NCBI GenBank assembly: GCA_950295325.1
Contig: OX485809.1
Location: forward strand, 36,521,081-36,585,080
DNA length: 64,000 bases
From: Polytrichum commune
Taxonomy: Eukaryota; Streptophyta; Polytrichopsida; Polytrichales; Polytrichaceae
Direction: 5' to 3'
The notes beneath the pieces were generated by a model. The model was not told where the DNA came from. It ran no database searches and saw nothing but the letters and a program-made list of their open reading frames with translations. How positions within the stretch are numbered: the stretch's first letter is position 1; each line of letters opens with the position of its first letter. A program made the translations under genes and the position numbers. Positions 1-13,605 of the stretch are shown one piece after another.

Positions 1-585
1 TGCTGTCACTTACTCTTATGAAATAAGGGCCATGAATCATTGATCTAAATTTGAAGAATGATTGAGAGGAAGCTCCTAACAAAGACTAGGTACACTATGT
101 GATTAGAGGCAAGTGGTTTTAGTAAGGCTGCACTCAATACACAAGGAGTGTCATTGTAATGCATTAATTTCAATCTTGAGAATGGTAATTGAGAGTTGTG
201 GAAGAAGAATGTTTCAAGAATTTCATAGACCATAGACTATCTTCAAGGAGTATTTCAAGTTGGCCTTCTCTAACCATTGGCATAGTTGGAAGATGAAAGG
301 TGAATTAGATGAGTCCATTGACTATGAAGAGGAAGGGTCGGTGACCTTTGAGGTGAATGTGGTCAATGCCGTTCCACAAATGACTATAGTATGACAACTC
401 ATTCATAATGAATGATTAATTAAATAACATTGGGTAACTAGATTAACATTCCAAGTTGTATTAAAAATAATTAATTGATATGAGACAATTGATTACTCCA
501 AAGTGCCCATGGCTTTGGTGATGAGATATGAATGAGATACATTATCCAAGACTAATGTTGATGAATGTCTCATTTTTGCATCTAA
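1..585. other. Intergenic, no gene seen
   Basis: AT-rich DNA with frequent stops in all frames and no repeat matched within the window. Confidence 0.7.
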
Positions 586-812
586 AGTTGTAGAGTGTCT
601 CCTCTACAATCTCATTAGAGATAGATTTCCTTACCATTTCACAAGGTAATCTCAAAGCTTTCTTCCAATTGGACGATGAAGTTCTATCTTACTGTGGCCA
701 CTGGACTTTGTTATTCTAGAGAATGACATTTTTCACTTCTAGTCCGATAAGCGTTTTGGCTTCCCGGACCTTAATTACTTTCATTTCATTAATATTTCTT
801 CACTTATAGAGA
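586..812 (+). mobile_element. LINE 3'-region remnant
   Basis: Homologous by eye to 2931-3215: both carry GAGTGTC-CCTC-ACA, a TTCC-TATTTCA segment, and CACTTCTAGTCC-ATAA-CG-TTT-GGCTTC followed by CTTTCATTTCATT. Frame is broken many times. It represents the end of a non-LTR element ORF, downstream of the RT domain. Confidence 0.55.
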
Positions 813-2924
813 TAATTTTCTTCGCTGAACATGCTTATTGTATAGTAGTGGGGGTAGAGTTGTACTTAAAAGATTAGATGGGACCTAGAGGTGCAACACA
901 AGAAATAATCCCAAGTCTCACAAGTTGTTCTATTATTGTATAACTTGCCTCTCGTATGTCAGGACCTATTATTAAACATTGTGTTCATAAAATTGTATCT
1001 TTTACTTATGATCTTGTTGGAGTTTAGGTTGATTTTAATTGGTTATTCTTAGGTACATGTAAGTTGAGCTTAGGAACTTCTTGGGAGCCGCAAGATTGGT
1101 GGACTAGACATGTTAATATCCAAAGTATATACTGAAAATAGTAGAGTTTGCTACTAACAAACTGACGTACAATATGAAACATGTTAAGAGAGTTCTTCTC
1201 TCCTATTCTTGGCCTTATTGAATTTAAATCCCAAGTATAACCATTTTTTCTTGGGAGCTTTGAGATTTGTGAATTACGCCTATACATATGTGGAGGGTTG
1301 TTGGAATTGGAGAGTTTTTAGCTAACGAACCAATGGCAAGATGCACATTGAACACTAGGTGATTGATCTTGTCCTTTTAAGGACACCGATACTTGTGTGC
1401 TCCATTTTCTGTGTACTACACTAATTATCCAATCAATGCGTGTTTTTGTTTGGACTTAGGCAATACTATATCATAACTATTCAAAGAGAATGTAATATTG
1501 CACCAGAAAGAAGTCATCAATGTTCTGTAATGTACAAACAACCTTTTGGACTTTTGTTAGTAAAAACATGACCTTTTATGTAAGATGTTGTTGCATTGCA
1601 TAATTCCGAATAAGACCACACAATGTTTGGGCTAGTCAGTGTAAGGTAGATATACCATAACCCGTGAAATTAAGGTGATTTGCATTGAAAATCTAATCTG
1701 ACAATCATGAGATAATTTTCCAAGATAGACGAGAAGGATTCATGAAGAATGCAAGTTGTTTCATATTTTTATGCCCTATACAAAAAATGCTATAATTTTT
1801 CAAAGTGGGAAGTTGTCCAAACCCCTACTCGTTCACTAGATTCTCCCTACACCGAACACGGTAATCCGCATTCCATACAGAACATCGCCTAACCCAGTTA
1901 CTTCATGAGTACATTAACACTCGACTCCCATTGGCTACACTAAATGTACACGCATTGAAGTTGCTGCCGAACCATGATCAATTTTAGAAATGGCACCTCA
2001 CCATTATGACGACGGTCTAAGTTAGTGCACGGCTAGAGGGTGGTTAACGGGTGATGGTATTTCTACCTTAATCTCATGTGTATAATAAGGTTTTCCCGCA
2101 TTTGACTCGGCCCCATTATTACTCAAAGTCACCCTCAACTATGTACAGATCCCCAAGCACTCGGCTTAACCCTACAAGGATGCGGTGACCTAGAACTTGG
2201 TCGCCACCTCATTTTTTAAATGGGTTTAAGGTCCATGACGTGGCAGCCACATTGGATTGGCTCTCCCTAAAGGGAACATGTAGAAAGGGGCAAGAGTATA
2301 ATTCATCCTGATCCATGGCCTTGGGCATTTTGGGAGTTGTGGCCCACCATGCAATCCTACGATTTCCTTTGCTTAACTATCTTGAGATACATTGTTGGCA
2401 AGATATTTTGGGGATTGCATGATCTAACCCTATTTGAACTTGAATCACAATTGGAATTTTTGTAACAAAATATTATATACATCACTAACGGGATCCATGG
2501 TTTCTTGGGCATCTAGGAATTGGGTTTTAGCATTCGCACTAGAAAGCGGATTGTACTTGACGCAACCAATGACACCATCCCAATGCAAAATCGTTGTTGT
2601 CTACTGCACCTCGAACAATGTCCAAGGAGATTTTGGGGCATAATCGGTCGATATCCAAGTGTTTCCAAGTTCAATTGGTTACATGTTGGCATCTTTTGGG
2701 TTTTCTTCATTAAATTCGGGTATATTATATCAATGCCTTCAAAATGATTGGTGTTTTTCTTAAAGTTTTGAATTTCAACCGGTTCATCTGTAACTAGTGG
2801 CCAGTTCTCCCCGGTCATTGACCTCAAATCATAGACTTGCCATTGATTTTGGGTAGTGTTTAACTATCCCAATCTCCAGGGACTAAAGATTATGCCATTT
2901 ACATTATAAAGGGGGGGGGGGGCG
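813..2924. other. Intergenic, no gene seen
   Basis: Short open frames only. The overlapping frames at 2434-2827 on both strands have no recognisable motif; this DNA lies just before a LINE remnant and may belong to a larger decayed element. Confidence 0.6.
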
Positions 2925-3215
2925 GAGAAAGTGGAAAATGAGCCACACTTTGTGTTGGAGTGTCCCCTCCACGACTCCACTAGAAATAAGGTCCATTCCC
3001 TATTTCAAAATGTAGTACAAGATAATCTCAAGTCTTATTTTTCCCAACAGGACCATCAAATTGAGATTAACCTATATCCTAATGAAGGCATTGCACTCTA
3101 TTACTGTGAGGAATTACCCTTGTTTTGACAACATCTTTATGCACTTCTAGTCCCATAACCCTTATGGCTTCTTGGACTTTAAATAATCTTCATTTCATTG
3201 GGATCCGAGATCATT
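2925..3215 (+). mobile_element. LINE 3'-region remnant (zinc-knuckle-like tail)
   Basis: The frame from 2931 reads ENEPHFVLECPLHDSTRNK then NLKSYFSQQDHQIEINLY and GIALYYCEELPLF, resembling the HFVLECP.Y...R tail of plant LINE-type reverse transcriptases. Related to 7240-7022 on the minus strand (NLKSFIQLDHQINISHYLEE). A G run (2911-2922) precedes it. Decayed, no complete ORF. Confidence 0.65.
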
Positions 3216-4754
3216 TGGAATTCTTCTTCTTCAAATTGTTCCTTTCCACTTGTATGAGAAAATCATGCAATTCATGGTCAATGATAGCACGACGTCTTGG
3301 TGTCTTCCACCTCATTTAAGTGGGTCGTTTCAATCTTGTCGTTGCATGACCTTTGGATACACCTCCCCCCCCTTCCCCCCTTAATGTCACATGAACCTCG
3401 GCCAAGGCTAGAAAACGACCTCTTTGAGTTGGGTTCCAACCAACATTACCGATGTAAAGGGGTTCTACTAAAAATATGGTTTTCATAGATTTGTGGTTAC
3501 TATATTTCAGTTGGGTTTCTCTAGACTAATTTGGGACTTTTGATACTAATTTCATATCAAATTGTTTGAAAACTACATGATATGATATGATTGATTGTGT
3601 ATTCACCTTGGATAATGTTGGTCAAACCCAACTCAAAGAGGTGGGTGTCTGCCCCAAACCACGAACAAATGGATTTTTTGGCGGCAATCCATGGACCAAA
3701 TTTAGTGACACATGAATAGTTACACTGTTCATTTACATCTAGAACTTTGGTGTGGAAGAACATGAATTTGGTAGTTGATTAGATTGAATCTATTTTTGGG
3801 GTGAATCGGCCTACATTGTTTAAGAGAAAAACATTGCTTGGCATGTTCATTCTTTTTTTTATCATATTTCTTAAAGAATGAAAGTCACAAAGCAAAGATT
3901 TGGCATCATACAATTTCTTCTTGTTTGGTGACAATGTTTGTTTGTTTGTTTGTTTGTTTGTTTGTTTGTTTGTTAGTCAAATTTAAAGTTGTATTTTAGC
4001 TATTTTTATGATTATTAGCCCAATTGAAGGGTAAGTTTGTGTCCAAATCCCTACCAATCACCTGTGCTAATTGAAGTGGGATTCAACTATTTAATAGAGC
4101 ATCTCCACCTCCAACTATCACCCAATCAAGACAATTAGCTTAATTTGGAGTTAAGGTAGAAAAAACAAAATACGGTGAATGACCACTATTGATGCACTAG
4201 ACTAGGAGTAGAATGATTCTTCTGTGAACCCAAAATGGCTAATTATAAAAGTGCTGGCCCAAAAAGTACTATGGATGTAGGTATAGGCTAGATGCATTGA
4301 TTGACCCGATGGGTCATGTTTCACACAACTTGGCATCTTTTTCGGGTGCCATTGAATCAAGTATTTTGTGTCCATTTATATGCAGAGTAAGGTACTTTGA
4401 TGCTTAAATTAAGGAGACTCTACTATACAAGTAGGGGATTTGACTTACTTTCGTCTTTGAGAACAATGTAATGAATTATTTACAAGGAACAAAATTATGA
4501 AACAATTTGCATTCCTCATCATTTCATCTACTCTGTCTCTGAAAAATATTGCACAAATTTTAAGCAACTCTTTCTGGCTGAGTCAGCTTATTTTCACCAT
4601 TTCCGTAATTCTACCTTATGGAGGATCAATTGGGGAGTATGCTAAACTAAATGTGGCCATCAATGTGGGTTGATAGTTATTGTTTGTCACTGCGTTGACT
4701 GGGCCACCTTGATTCTAAATTTGTTGATGCTTTATGTGGTATTTATAAGACTAA
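3216..4754. other. Intergenic, no gene seen
   Basis: Holds the (TTTG)n tract, a C run (3363-3381) and two near-identical short stretches around TTTGAGTTGGG-T (3422 and, inverted, 3630). Nothing coding. Confidence 0.6.
3935..3974. repeat. (TTTG)n microsatellite
   Basis: About nine GTTT units in intergenic DNA. Confidence 0.97.
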
Positions 4755-5287
4755 GGGCCACTTCACACACAAGACTGAAGGCCCGTGACCATTGCAATCT
4801 AAGAGCTCTCATTGGTCGAAAGGGCGGAGACTGTCCAAGTTCACTTCACCCACAAAGTTGAAGGCCTAAAGGCCCAAAGAAGACTTCATGGATGAAAAGT
4901 CTACATGGCAGACTATGGATAAGGTTTCATGGTCTCCTAGAATTTTCGTCAGGGCTTGACGCAAATTCCGGAAGACCATGACTCTTTTAATAAATTTTCA
5001 AACATGACAAATTTCATGACAAATTGTAGGGCATCTTCTAAGATGTATTCCAAGACAAACAAATACCACCAAATAATTCTCTCAAATTAGTAGAGTTTGA
5101 GACATTTTAAATTAAACCAAATCTTCCCTTTTTTTTTCTGCCAACAAAGTATGCAATGGTCCCGCAACATGGTCCATTCTCACTTCACACTATGCTTGAG
5201 GTTCCCTGACTACATGAAATGGCTTTCCCAACACGCATGGCACGGCCTTTGGATGACAGTCAAGGGTCCTCACCATTACAAGGTCAC
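4755..5287 (+). mobile_element. Element A, copy 1 (degenerate)
   Basis: Starts GGGCCACTTCACACACAAGA, with CCCGTGACCATTGCA, CTCTCATTGGTCGAAAGGGC and AAAGTCTACATGGCA shared with the other A copies. It ends just where copy 2 begins. Confidence 0.65.
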
Positions 5288-5787
5288 GGCCACTTCACAC
5301 ACAAGGCTAAGAGCCCATGATCATTACACTTCAAGCACTCTCATTGGAGGAAAGGTGGATCGCGTCCAAGTTCGCTTCACACTACGCTTGAGGGACCAAC
5401 GGAGTATGTGAATGCAAGATGGATGTAAAGTCTACATGGTTTCCTACATGGCATTGAATGGATCATGTTTCATGGTCACTTGGATTATTTTTAAAAACCG
5501 CCTCTTGGAAGTAGGCCTAACACAAAACCAGGAGACCATGGCACTTCAAACACTCACAACCGTCCCTTTATTCTATTTTGTCATGGGTGAGGACCCGCAT
5601 GAATAGAAATTCATTGAAATAGCATTTGGTTGAGGGGCCGGTTACACATGACTTCACACTACACTTGAGGGTCCGTGACCACACTACATGATTTTGGACG
5701 TGTCTTGGGACGGCCTTTGGACATTTTCTGTTGGGCTCTCACAATTTCAAGGTCTCACATTTGGGGTCGTGTGTGAAGGGGCTCGTT
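5288..5787 (+). mobile_element. Element A, copy 2
   Basis: Non-autonomous element of about 500 bp. Left end GGCCACTTCACACACAAGGC; right end GTCGTGTGTGAAGGGGCTC is its inverted counterpart. Inside: CGCTTCACACTACGCTTGAG, GTGAATGCAAGATGGATGTA, ACACTACACTTGAGGGTCCG and GTCTTGGGACGGCCTTTGGA. No open frame of note. Superfamily not assigned because no clear target duplication is seen. Confidence 0.75.
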
Positions 5788-7019
5788 TATTGAGGTAACA
5801 TTATTTTATTATTATATGTATGCAATTCTTTTGGCCGGAAGCATATTATTTGCACTCTTTATCATTTTTGAAGCAATTTTCTTTGCATAAATTTGATTAT
5901 TCACAAATAGTACGAGCTACAAGAGCCACAACACTCATTACATTTACAATGGCCATGGGTACTTGCACTTTGTGTACCAAATATGTTCATTGCATTTATT
6001 ATTGTAAATAACGTCGGAACACGTATAGTGTGACATGCTCCTTGGTATCTTATAGTGTGGCCCAAAATATAAACCATCATGCATGACAATATTGCACAAC
6101 CATTCTATTTACAATTGAATTTTGAGTCGCTTACTATGTTCTCATTCTCGCATTTCTATTTGTGGGTAAGGTAATGATTGAAAATTGTTGGGATGTGAAT
6201 ATGAAGAGCCCCATCTCATGTGAGGGATTGTTTGTATGTTGGAATACATGAAGGAGATATCACCAATTGAAGCAGTGGATGAGTGGTGGCAGGAACGGAG
6301 GAGATCAGGGAGGAGGGTTACATCGGTCAAATCCGACGGTCAAGAAAGCACAGGCAACGTGGCCTCACCAGAAGCCAGAAGCTGCTTTCATCGCCCATAG
6401 ACTTCTTCTCGACCAATTGGAGGTGTTTTGTGAAAACAAGTTTTGATGGTGAGCGCCACATTTACTAGTTTGATGGTGAGCTCACTTCAAGAAGACGAGA
6501 CCAATTTTCTCCATCGAGTATAATATTGAAGCCCTCTTAATGTTTAATATTGTGGATTGGTAAATAATGTGCAACCCCAAGTTTATTCCATATGTGCTTT
6601 ATTTAATTATCAATATGGTCCACAATAATAACCACAATCATTGTAGTTGTTCAAAGGTTCGTGAATGCACGATTACTAGGGACCATATTAACAGATACAT
6701 ATAGGAAACCCATTCAGGCCCTCGCTTTATAGGTAGGAGAAGTGGCTAACAAATGGGTATCTTAGTGAGGCTTACCTAGTTGTTATCCTTGGGCTATTCT
6801 TACAAGTTTTTAATAACTTTAGTATGGGTTGTATGCAAAGCTTGTAGTTGCATATGCAAAGGGTTTGACACAACAACACCGGGTTGTTTTTCTATGTTGT
6901 GTTTATTATGCATGGCTTCACCAAATGTTTGATCATATGCACACTACCACAAACATAGAAACTTTGTTGACCCGAATCCATGGAATTATAAGCGGGTCAC
7001 TGCATCATTTCTTGCTTGT
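5788..7019. other. Intergenic, no gene seen
   Basis: AT-rich; frames up to 89 codons at 6829 show no motif. The LINE remnant begins at its right edge. Confidence 0.6.
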
Positions 7020-8420
7020 CATCATTTGTATCTATTATGAGGCTTATGAAATGAAATTGACTGTAAAGTCCAAGACGCCAAAAGCTCTATCGAACTAATA
7101 TTACATAAATATGATGACAAAAAGGCTAACTGTCTAGAATAATGGAGTGCAGTGGCCTCCTCAAGGTAGTGGCTAATATTAATTTGGTGGTCCAATTGGA
7201 TGAAAGACTTGAGATTACCTAACATCACATTTTGCAACAAAGGAGGAAACTTATTTCTAATGGAGTTGCAAAGAGGACAATTAATCTATACTACAGTGTA
7301 AGAACAAAAAGGATTGAATTTGTTACCTTTAGGGATTAAGATAGTCGATTAAACTACGATTCTAGTTGTTTTATGATCTATATTTTTGTATGTAGTGGAG
7401 GCGATTATTGCAAAAAATATGAAAAATATGAATATAAAGACACGAAAGTTCATTTTATAGCCTAATGTTTTTATGTATACATTTGTACTCCTCTTTAGAT
7501 TTCATGTATAGAGGAGAGTTTTTATTCCATAGTCGCTTACATGCGTCATTTGAGGTTTTTTGTGAAATGCCCCCCCCCGCCCACCCAATAGCACATAAAG
7601 GTTGGAAGCACCAATGCTTTGAATCGATGGGATTTGCATTCCCACCGTGTGATTCTAGTTGCTTCTTTCCTCAAGATGGCCATTAAAGCTTTCATAACAT
7701 TAATTTGTCACCTTTTACTTGATGGCTCAAAGCAACCATGCTAGTAGAAATCAACTCAAGGTATTTATATACTTCAGTAAATTGTATTATGTATTTACTT
7801 ACGTATAATTGCTCTTGGTTGAATTTTGTTTTATTTGGGCCAAAAATCATAATCTTCCAGTTGGAGATAGATTGACATCAAGGCTAGAAGAAACACCAAA
7901 CTCATGTAGCTTGTTGAGGATTCTTTCTAAGCTTGCCCCTTATTTGGAGAGGAAATCAACATTATTAGCATAAAAGAGAATGACAAGCATTGTGTTGAAT
8001 AAACCTGGCAAATCCCCATCGATCATGTCCAAATATGCCTCAAGTTCATCAATGTACAAGCCAAATAACATGGGAGACATGGGCAATTCTTGTTCAACAC
8101 CAATGTCGGACACAACTTCATCATGTGTATCACCATCGATTTGTACTCATGCACAAATTGTGGTACATATGGCTTTCATGGCTAGTTGTGTATACAACAA
8201 GACACCTAAGCATTTGAAGCGCTTTCAACGTTTGTTCCATAGAACCATGTCAAAAGGCTTGTTTGAAATCAACAGAGCAAGAATATACACATCAACCAAC
8301 AAACATTTCTTGTTCAATTATAATGCAGATTGTACGGATGTGGTCTGTAGTAGATCGACCTGCCCTCAAACATCCTTTACCTTTGCCTTTAACACGTTTG
8401 CTAATGATCAAAGGATCCTA
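7020..8420 (-). pseudogene. Decayed LINE reverse transcriptase
   Basis: Read on the minus strand across several stops and frameshifts, in order: AGRSTTDHIRTI and VDFKQAFD (about 8375-8230), GVEQELPMSPMLFGLYIDEL (8105-8046), ILFYANNVDFLS (7985-7950, the catalytic YADD replaced by YANN), LHEFGVSS-LDVN (about 7915-7870), FKALVLPTF (about 7635), and the tail NLKSFIQLDHQINI (7210-7150). The order matches a plant non-LTR retrotransposon RT and its C-terminal part. It cannot encode an active enzyme. The plus-strand open frame at 7980-8465 is its shadow. Confidence 0.85.
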
Positions 8421-9888
8421 AGGATGGTGTACACTATTGATATTGTCATATCAATACCTAAATGAATGACAAGGTACACGTACATATTATGTACTCCAAG
8501 TGCCCAAGTTGCATATCACATTTCAATGAGGGAAACGAAGGAAAGGAATGTCACATAACGGTGAGGTGACCTGCTAGAGTATTTATCGTCCATAGCAAAT
8601 CACATATGCAAGTGTCTATACACTACAAGAGTGTTTGAGCTGTAATTCGATCATCATACGTACAATACCAATTTCTAGAAGACCAATGTTAGGGAACAAA
8701 CAATTATTATTGAATACAAATTTGGCATGACAAGTGGCACTTATGCCGAGATTTTTTTATTTGGAATATGTCATTTGAAATACAAATATCCTTGGCTAAT
8801 AATCCTAATCACTACAGAGAATTCATGAGTATCCCACTAATCAATGTTGCAATTGGGCATAATGGAATGTAAATGATTTTATTTTTCTTATATTCCACTA
8901 TGACTTTGTCTCTTCCCACTGTGTTTTGGGCCTCCACTAGGATGCTCCACTCCAAAGAAAGGGGGAGTCATGGATCTTATTAGCTTTGGTGCTAAGTGTT
9001 GTGCCTTTATTTGTGTTCGCTAGTAAGTACATGCCAACCACACAACATACAAAAATGAGGGGATCAAGAATTTGAAGCACTTGCAAACAATGAGAAACTC
9101 AAAAAGATTTGGCACATTTCAAGCAACCAATTGTGGATTGCATTGCAACCTATGACCACCCATTGCTTAGGGTTAGGGTTAGAAATCACCCAAATCTATC
9201 TTCAAGAAACGTCTTAACTGCTTCAAACAATGATATATCTTATTCAAATCTTATTCAAATCGAAAAAGGTTCCATCTTGTAAAGCTTCTCAAGTTCTTTC
9301 ATATATACCAAGATTGTCTCCTAACTTCTAGCACTCAAGGAAAGTTGTCCATTGTAACCATTTGTTGCAACTCACGGTGAGAAACTGGCATAGGTCATTA
9401 AAATCGATTGTCAACCAAAGGGTTTTGGTCGTGGATTTTGGGCAATTGGAGCCCAAAACCTCCGGTTCACAACCCAAACAATTTACAATACATTTTCTCA
9501 CCACGCTTTGCAATTGACAAGCTGCAAAGGATTGTATTAAAGCAAATTTCTTTTAGTGGAGTCATTTGGGCACAATAACCATTCAAAGATCATGTACTTT
9601 GCATATAATATTTGGACGATTTCTCCCTCAATCCTTGGACTTTGGAAAGTGAGTTCATGCTCTTGGATTCCCATTTTCAATGGCTTTCAATTGATAACAT
9701 ACCCACAACTAGAAGTGACAAAATGAGAACAAAGTGAGTGGTTGAAGATTCAAGTGAAACTAGGGCTACACACTCATTTCTTGTATGGTGGTGTATATTA
9801 TGCGCCACAATCGTTAATGGAGGATCCTTTGCAATTTTAGGTATGGCCAATTTTAGGCAACCCAACTTCACACTAGCTTGAAGGTTGC

Positions 9889-10194
9889 ATGTTGTGTACC
9901 AATGGTAGCTGCCTAGTGGGACTTAGTGGATACATGGCCACACAAATTTTAGCCTTAATCCCCTTTGAACCCAGTGCGGAGCGCATTGCATATGCTTTGC
10001 TACATGACAACTCTAGACCCTATGCCCAAAGGGGTTTAGAATTGGGAGTCACCCGGCCCTTGGTCCTAGGATCATGCCCTCAACTCCCCGCAAGCTACCG
10101 TTACCACTCAATAGGCTTTGGGAACCTTAATAGGGAGTTCATGCCACACCCTCCTTGGTTGCAGGTCGCGAAAGAGGCCAAATGCCACCACTAG
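9889..10194 (+). other. Open frame, probably not a gene
   Basis: 101 codons without recognisable domain, in DNA slightly richer in GC than its neighbours. No intron signals or related frame nearby. Reported only because it is one of the longer frames of the gene-poor left side. Confidence 0.15.
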
Positions 10195-10809
10195 GACTAA
10201 GGTCCACCCATAACCGATCACTTAAGATATTATGTGTTAAATATGGAGAAGTATAAGGCGGTGCAAAGTTTTCATGTGTAGGAAGATAGAAATCAAGAGG
10301 ACTGCAAAAAATTCAATAATTTTATTCCTTAAATTAAAAATACTATAAAATTTTAAAGCCAAAAGTTAGCTCAAACACATTACCCAATGTTTGGAGTCTG
10401 TCATAGTTGTTCATTTTGAGACGAAATTCCTATGCACTTCAACACTCAAAACCAAGGACATGTGTCATGACACTATCAAATCCATGGTGACATTATAACC
10501 GAAGTTGGAGACTTAAGAACCAAGGATTGTTGGTTTATAAGTTTGTAGAAAGGGGTCCACTGTAACCTCGGGGGGTGCACCTTTCATTAAAACCTAGAAT
10601 CACGTGCGTTCACTGCATACTCTAAAAACCCCCTATATACAAGTTATTTTTTGTGAAATGAAGTAATACACATACAATTGCAACAATAAATATACAAGTG
10701 ACAATATGTATACGCAAAAAAACATCCATTCATATATAGTCATTAACATAAGTATACAAATATACTTTTGAACAATAATCAACCCCTATAATATGTATAA
10801 CAAAATATC

Positions 10810-11025
10810 CTAGCTTTCATCAGCAAAGTCGTTGAAAACTTTTTCATCTCCCGGATGTACCTCATAAACATTTGATTCACCAATATATGTCATTGTAGCC
10901 AATGCAATTATTGTCTCTAAGTCTACCATCAAATGATCAGTAAGATCATATGTCCACTTGTTGTTAGCCCCTTTTTGATACCAACATAAACCAATCTCCT
11001 TGTTACTTTGAGCTGAACGAATCAT
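10810..11025 (-). CDS. Small open frame, unknown
   Basis: 71 residues, ATG at 11025 to TAG at 10810, beginning MIRSAQSNKEIGLCWYQKGA and ending EVHPGDEKVFNDFADES. Clean and compositionally protein-like (mixed polar and hydrophobic, acidic tail), unlike the Leu/Cys/His-rich chance frames around it. The upstream frame in this phase has stops, so any larger exon structure is not visible. It may be a captured gene fragment or a transposase tail; I do not recognise it. Confidence 0.3.
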   Translation of the reverse strand: MIRSAQSNKEIGLCWYQKGANNKWTYDLTDHLMVDLETIIALATMTYIGESNVYEVHPGDEKVFNDFADES

Positions 11026-12034
11026 TTCAAAACCCTAATACTGCCTCTTTCCCCGATATTACCTTGACACCTTGTACATGGTTCATACTACCCTATAAGG
11101 TTGCTAACAAAAATCATTAATCCTAGTTAATCCTAATTTCATCCAATATGAAAACTTATGATATGTAGTATAATAACAGTACCATACAAGTACAATTATT
11201 GTATACTTTTTAAAGGCCTTCCATATATGTACGTAACTATAAATTATAACATGTATACCATATGTATACGTAATACGGCAAGGTCCAAATCAATACCCCT
11301 CCTGTGCACTCACGTATACTCGTACATGTTTAGTACAGTGCACCCCCCGAGACTGTAACTCCATTCATGTGAACCTCCTCAGAGCCTTGTGGAGGAGCTT
11401 GAGTGCGACCTACGTGAACTACACTAAATAGGATATTTTGTGTTTGATACACTAAATACAAACACATACAATGAAAATCAATAACCCTATCAAAGTAAGT
11501 AACATTAAATGTAAACTCAAACACTAAATATCCAGAGCATTGTTTCCATATGTGGTGTGGGACACCATCGCAACATAAATGGATATCTTTGCCCATACGG
11601 ATGAGGCCTCTCCTTTCACGGTTAACTTCGTTTCTACCTTCCCAACAACTGAGACAATTTAGAAATTGTGGACAAATTTAACGTGTTTTTAGTGGAAATA
11701 CTCCCAATAAAGGTTCTTTATGATGAAAAGTCTAACATGTTTGAGACTCGTTCATTAATTATTCCCTCATCGGAAGATATGCAAAATTTATCAAAGGGCC
11801 TATATGCATGGTAAAAAAGAGGTACCCTATGATATCAATGTCTTTTTGTTGTTGAAAAACATAAGCCAAAGTACCTTAAGAGAACATTGACAAGGTTTAA
11901 ATCATTGCATTAATTTGAATGTAAATCAAAGCTGTGGCAAGTATATATGGATGAGGCCATGCCACACGTTCTGAATAAGCTTACTGTGTCATCTCAACTG
12001 ATGATGAACTTATCAAGGCAAATAGCGCATTATT

Positions 12035-12165
12035 TTTTTGCATAAAATAGTCAAGATCCGATTTCAATAAATGTAAACCATATTTTGATGATTTTAACTC
12101 AAAAGTTGGGACTTTGCCTCTATGTTGGGACTTGGGACTTGGGACCCCATGTGAACTGGTACCTC
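12035..12165 (+). repeat. Dispersed repeat H, copy 1
   Basis: AAAATAGTCAAGATC, AAACCATATTTTGATGATTT, AACTCAAAAGTTGGGACTTT and GGGACCCCATGTGAAC match the reverse complement of 56345-56485. Confidence 0.5.
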
Positions 12166-13023
12166 TCCATCAATCTTCCTTGTAGAATGATAAAGGGCCA
12201 TGTGAATAACCACTGGAATTAAGTAGGTAGGAGGAATACACAAGTACTTTGTGTATGGACTGTGTGTACTTGAATAAATGACTTATGTTTGGCACATGAA
12301 TCACATGAATCACAAAGTGACAAGATTTTGACATGGTAATGCGTAGTTGTATATAACAAGATTATAGTGTGACGGGTGTCTTACGTTTAGAGTTGTTCTT
12401 GGTCTTTTAGCCTGGTCCGTGCATGTTACACTTGTGCGGGTGTGGTAGATAGATGAACAGGTATATAGGTGGATGAACATGTCTGTATATATGTAAGTCA
12501 AGAGGACTATACCCACATGCCAAGTATAGTTTACCATGAAGAAGTTAACACTAAAATCTAAAAGAACAATCTATCATCAAGAAGTAAGAAGCATAAAAAC
12601 TAAAAATTATGATATCTTCTAATGCAAAAATAATGGATTTTGGTTCACAACACCTACTAAGGGGATGCACTAAAAACATGCCCCTCTTAAGAATGTTGTT
12701 GATTCATTTCGATTGGGTCACATTAGACTAAATCATCAAGAACTTTGATCCATAATCATGGGTCAAGTTGGCTATAAATTGATATTAAATACTCATGTAT
12801 ATGCAATTAGGTTGCCTTTGCGAATAAGTTGCCTCTTTACCCATGCAAATCACCTTAGGTTGAAACCATATCTCAAGCGTTTATATAACTTTGTTCATTC
12901 ATTTGTATAGCAACTACAATAACAAATTAATTATTTTATTTTGTTACTATGATATTAAATACTCAATATAATTTGAAATGTTGATACATGAGTGTGAGGC
13001 GAACTAATTGCATATATCTTGAT

Positions 13024-13369
13024 ACACTCTAAGCTCCCTAACATCATGGTTGTGGCAACCAAAGTGCATGTGATATTAAGGAGGTGTACAATGTTAGCAT
13101 GGATGCATGATAATAGAGAATTAGTGTTGTATGTTACATTATGGAATAACAGAAAGGCAAGATTGCAATACTGACAATAATAACAACGTGATGCGTGCGA
13201 GCGTGTGGTTTGAATTTTTTGGTGGATTATTTTAATGTCAAAGTCCATGATATATGAGAGAGAAATGTGACAGCAAGAAGGGAGATTTAAACTGAGCACA
13301 TCCATTCGAGGGATACGGAATATAAGAGAGGGAGTGACGTTATAGAGGTGATATTACCGAGGTTAGGGT
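13024..13369 (+). mobile_element. Element C, copy 1
   Basis: Begins ACACTCTAAGCTCCCTAACA, contains GTGGCAACCAAAGTGCATGT, TTACATTATGGAATAACA, TTTTTTGGTGGATTATTTTA and GAGCACATCCATTCGAGGG, and ends CCGAGGTTAGGG. No coding potential. Confidence 0.7.
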
Positions 13370-13605
13370 GCACAAGTAGAAGTACAACAACAATTAAAGG
13401 GAACAAGAAAGGTAAGAAGTAAAAAAAGCAAGCATGCCACGCGGCGCCTTAAGTGGGGCGGGGGTGTCATGGCTCTAGATCCCCACGGACCATACAAGTT
13501 ATATCTTAACCCACATGACCTATTATTGATAAACAGGTTCTTCAAGTAACATAACTTTAAAACCAATCTAAAACATCCAAAAGGGATACACCAGATATTG
13601 TATTT

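Larger units (their letters stand above)
8421..13023. other. Intergenic, mostly unassigned
   Basis: Gene-poor. It contains the small frame at 10810-11025, repeat H at 12035-12165 and a short TTAGGGTTAGGGTTA near 9167. No other structure recognised. Confidence 0.6.

Noticed and set aside
7980-8465. 161-codon plus-strand open frame
   Set aside because: It is the antisense of a readable, ordered set of reverse-transcriptase motifs on the minus strand.
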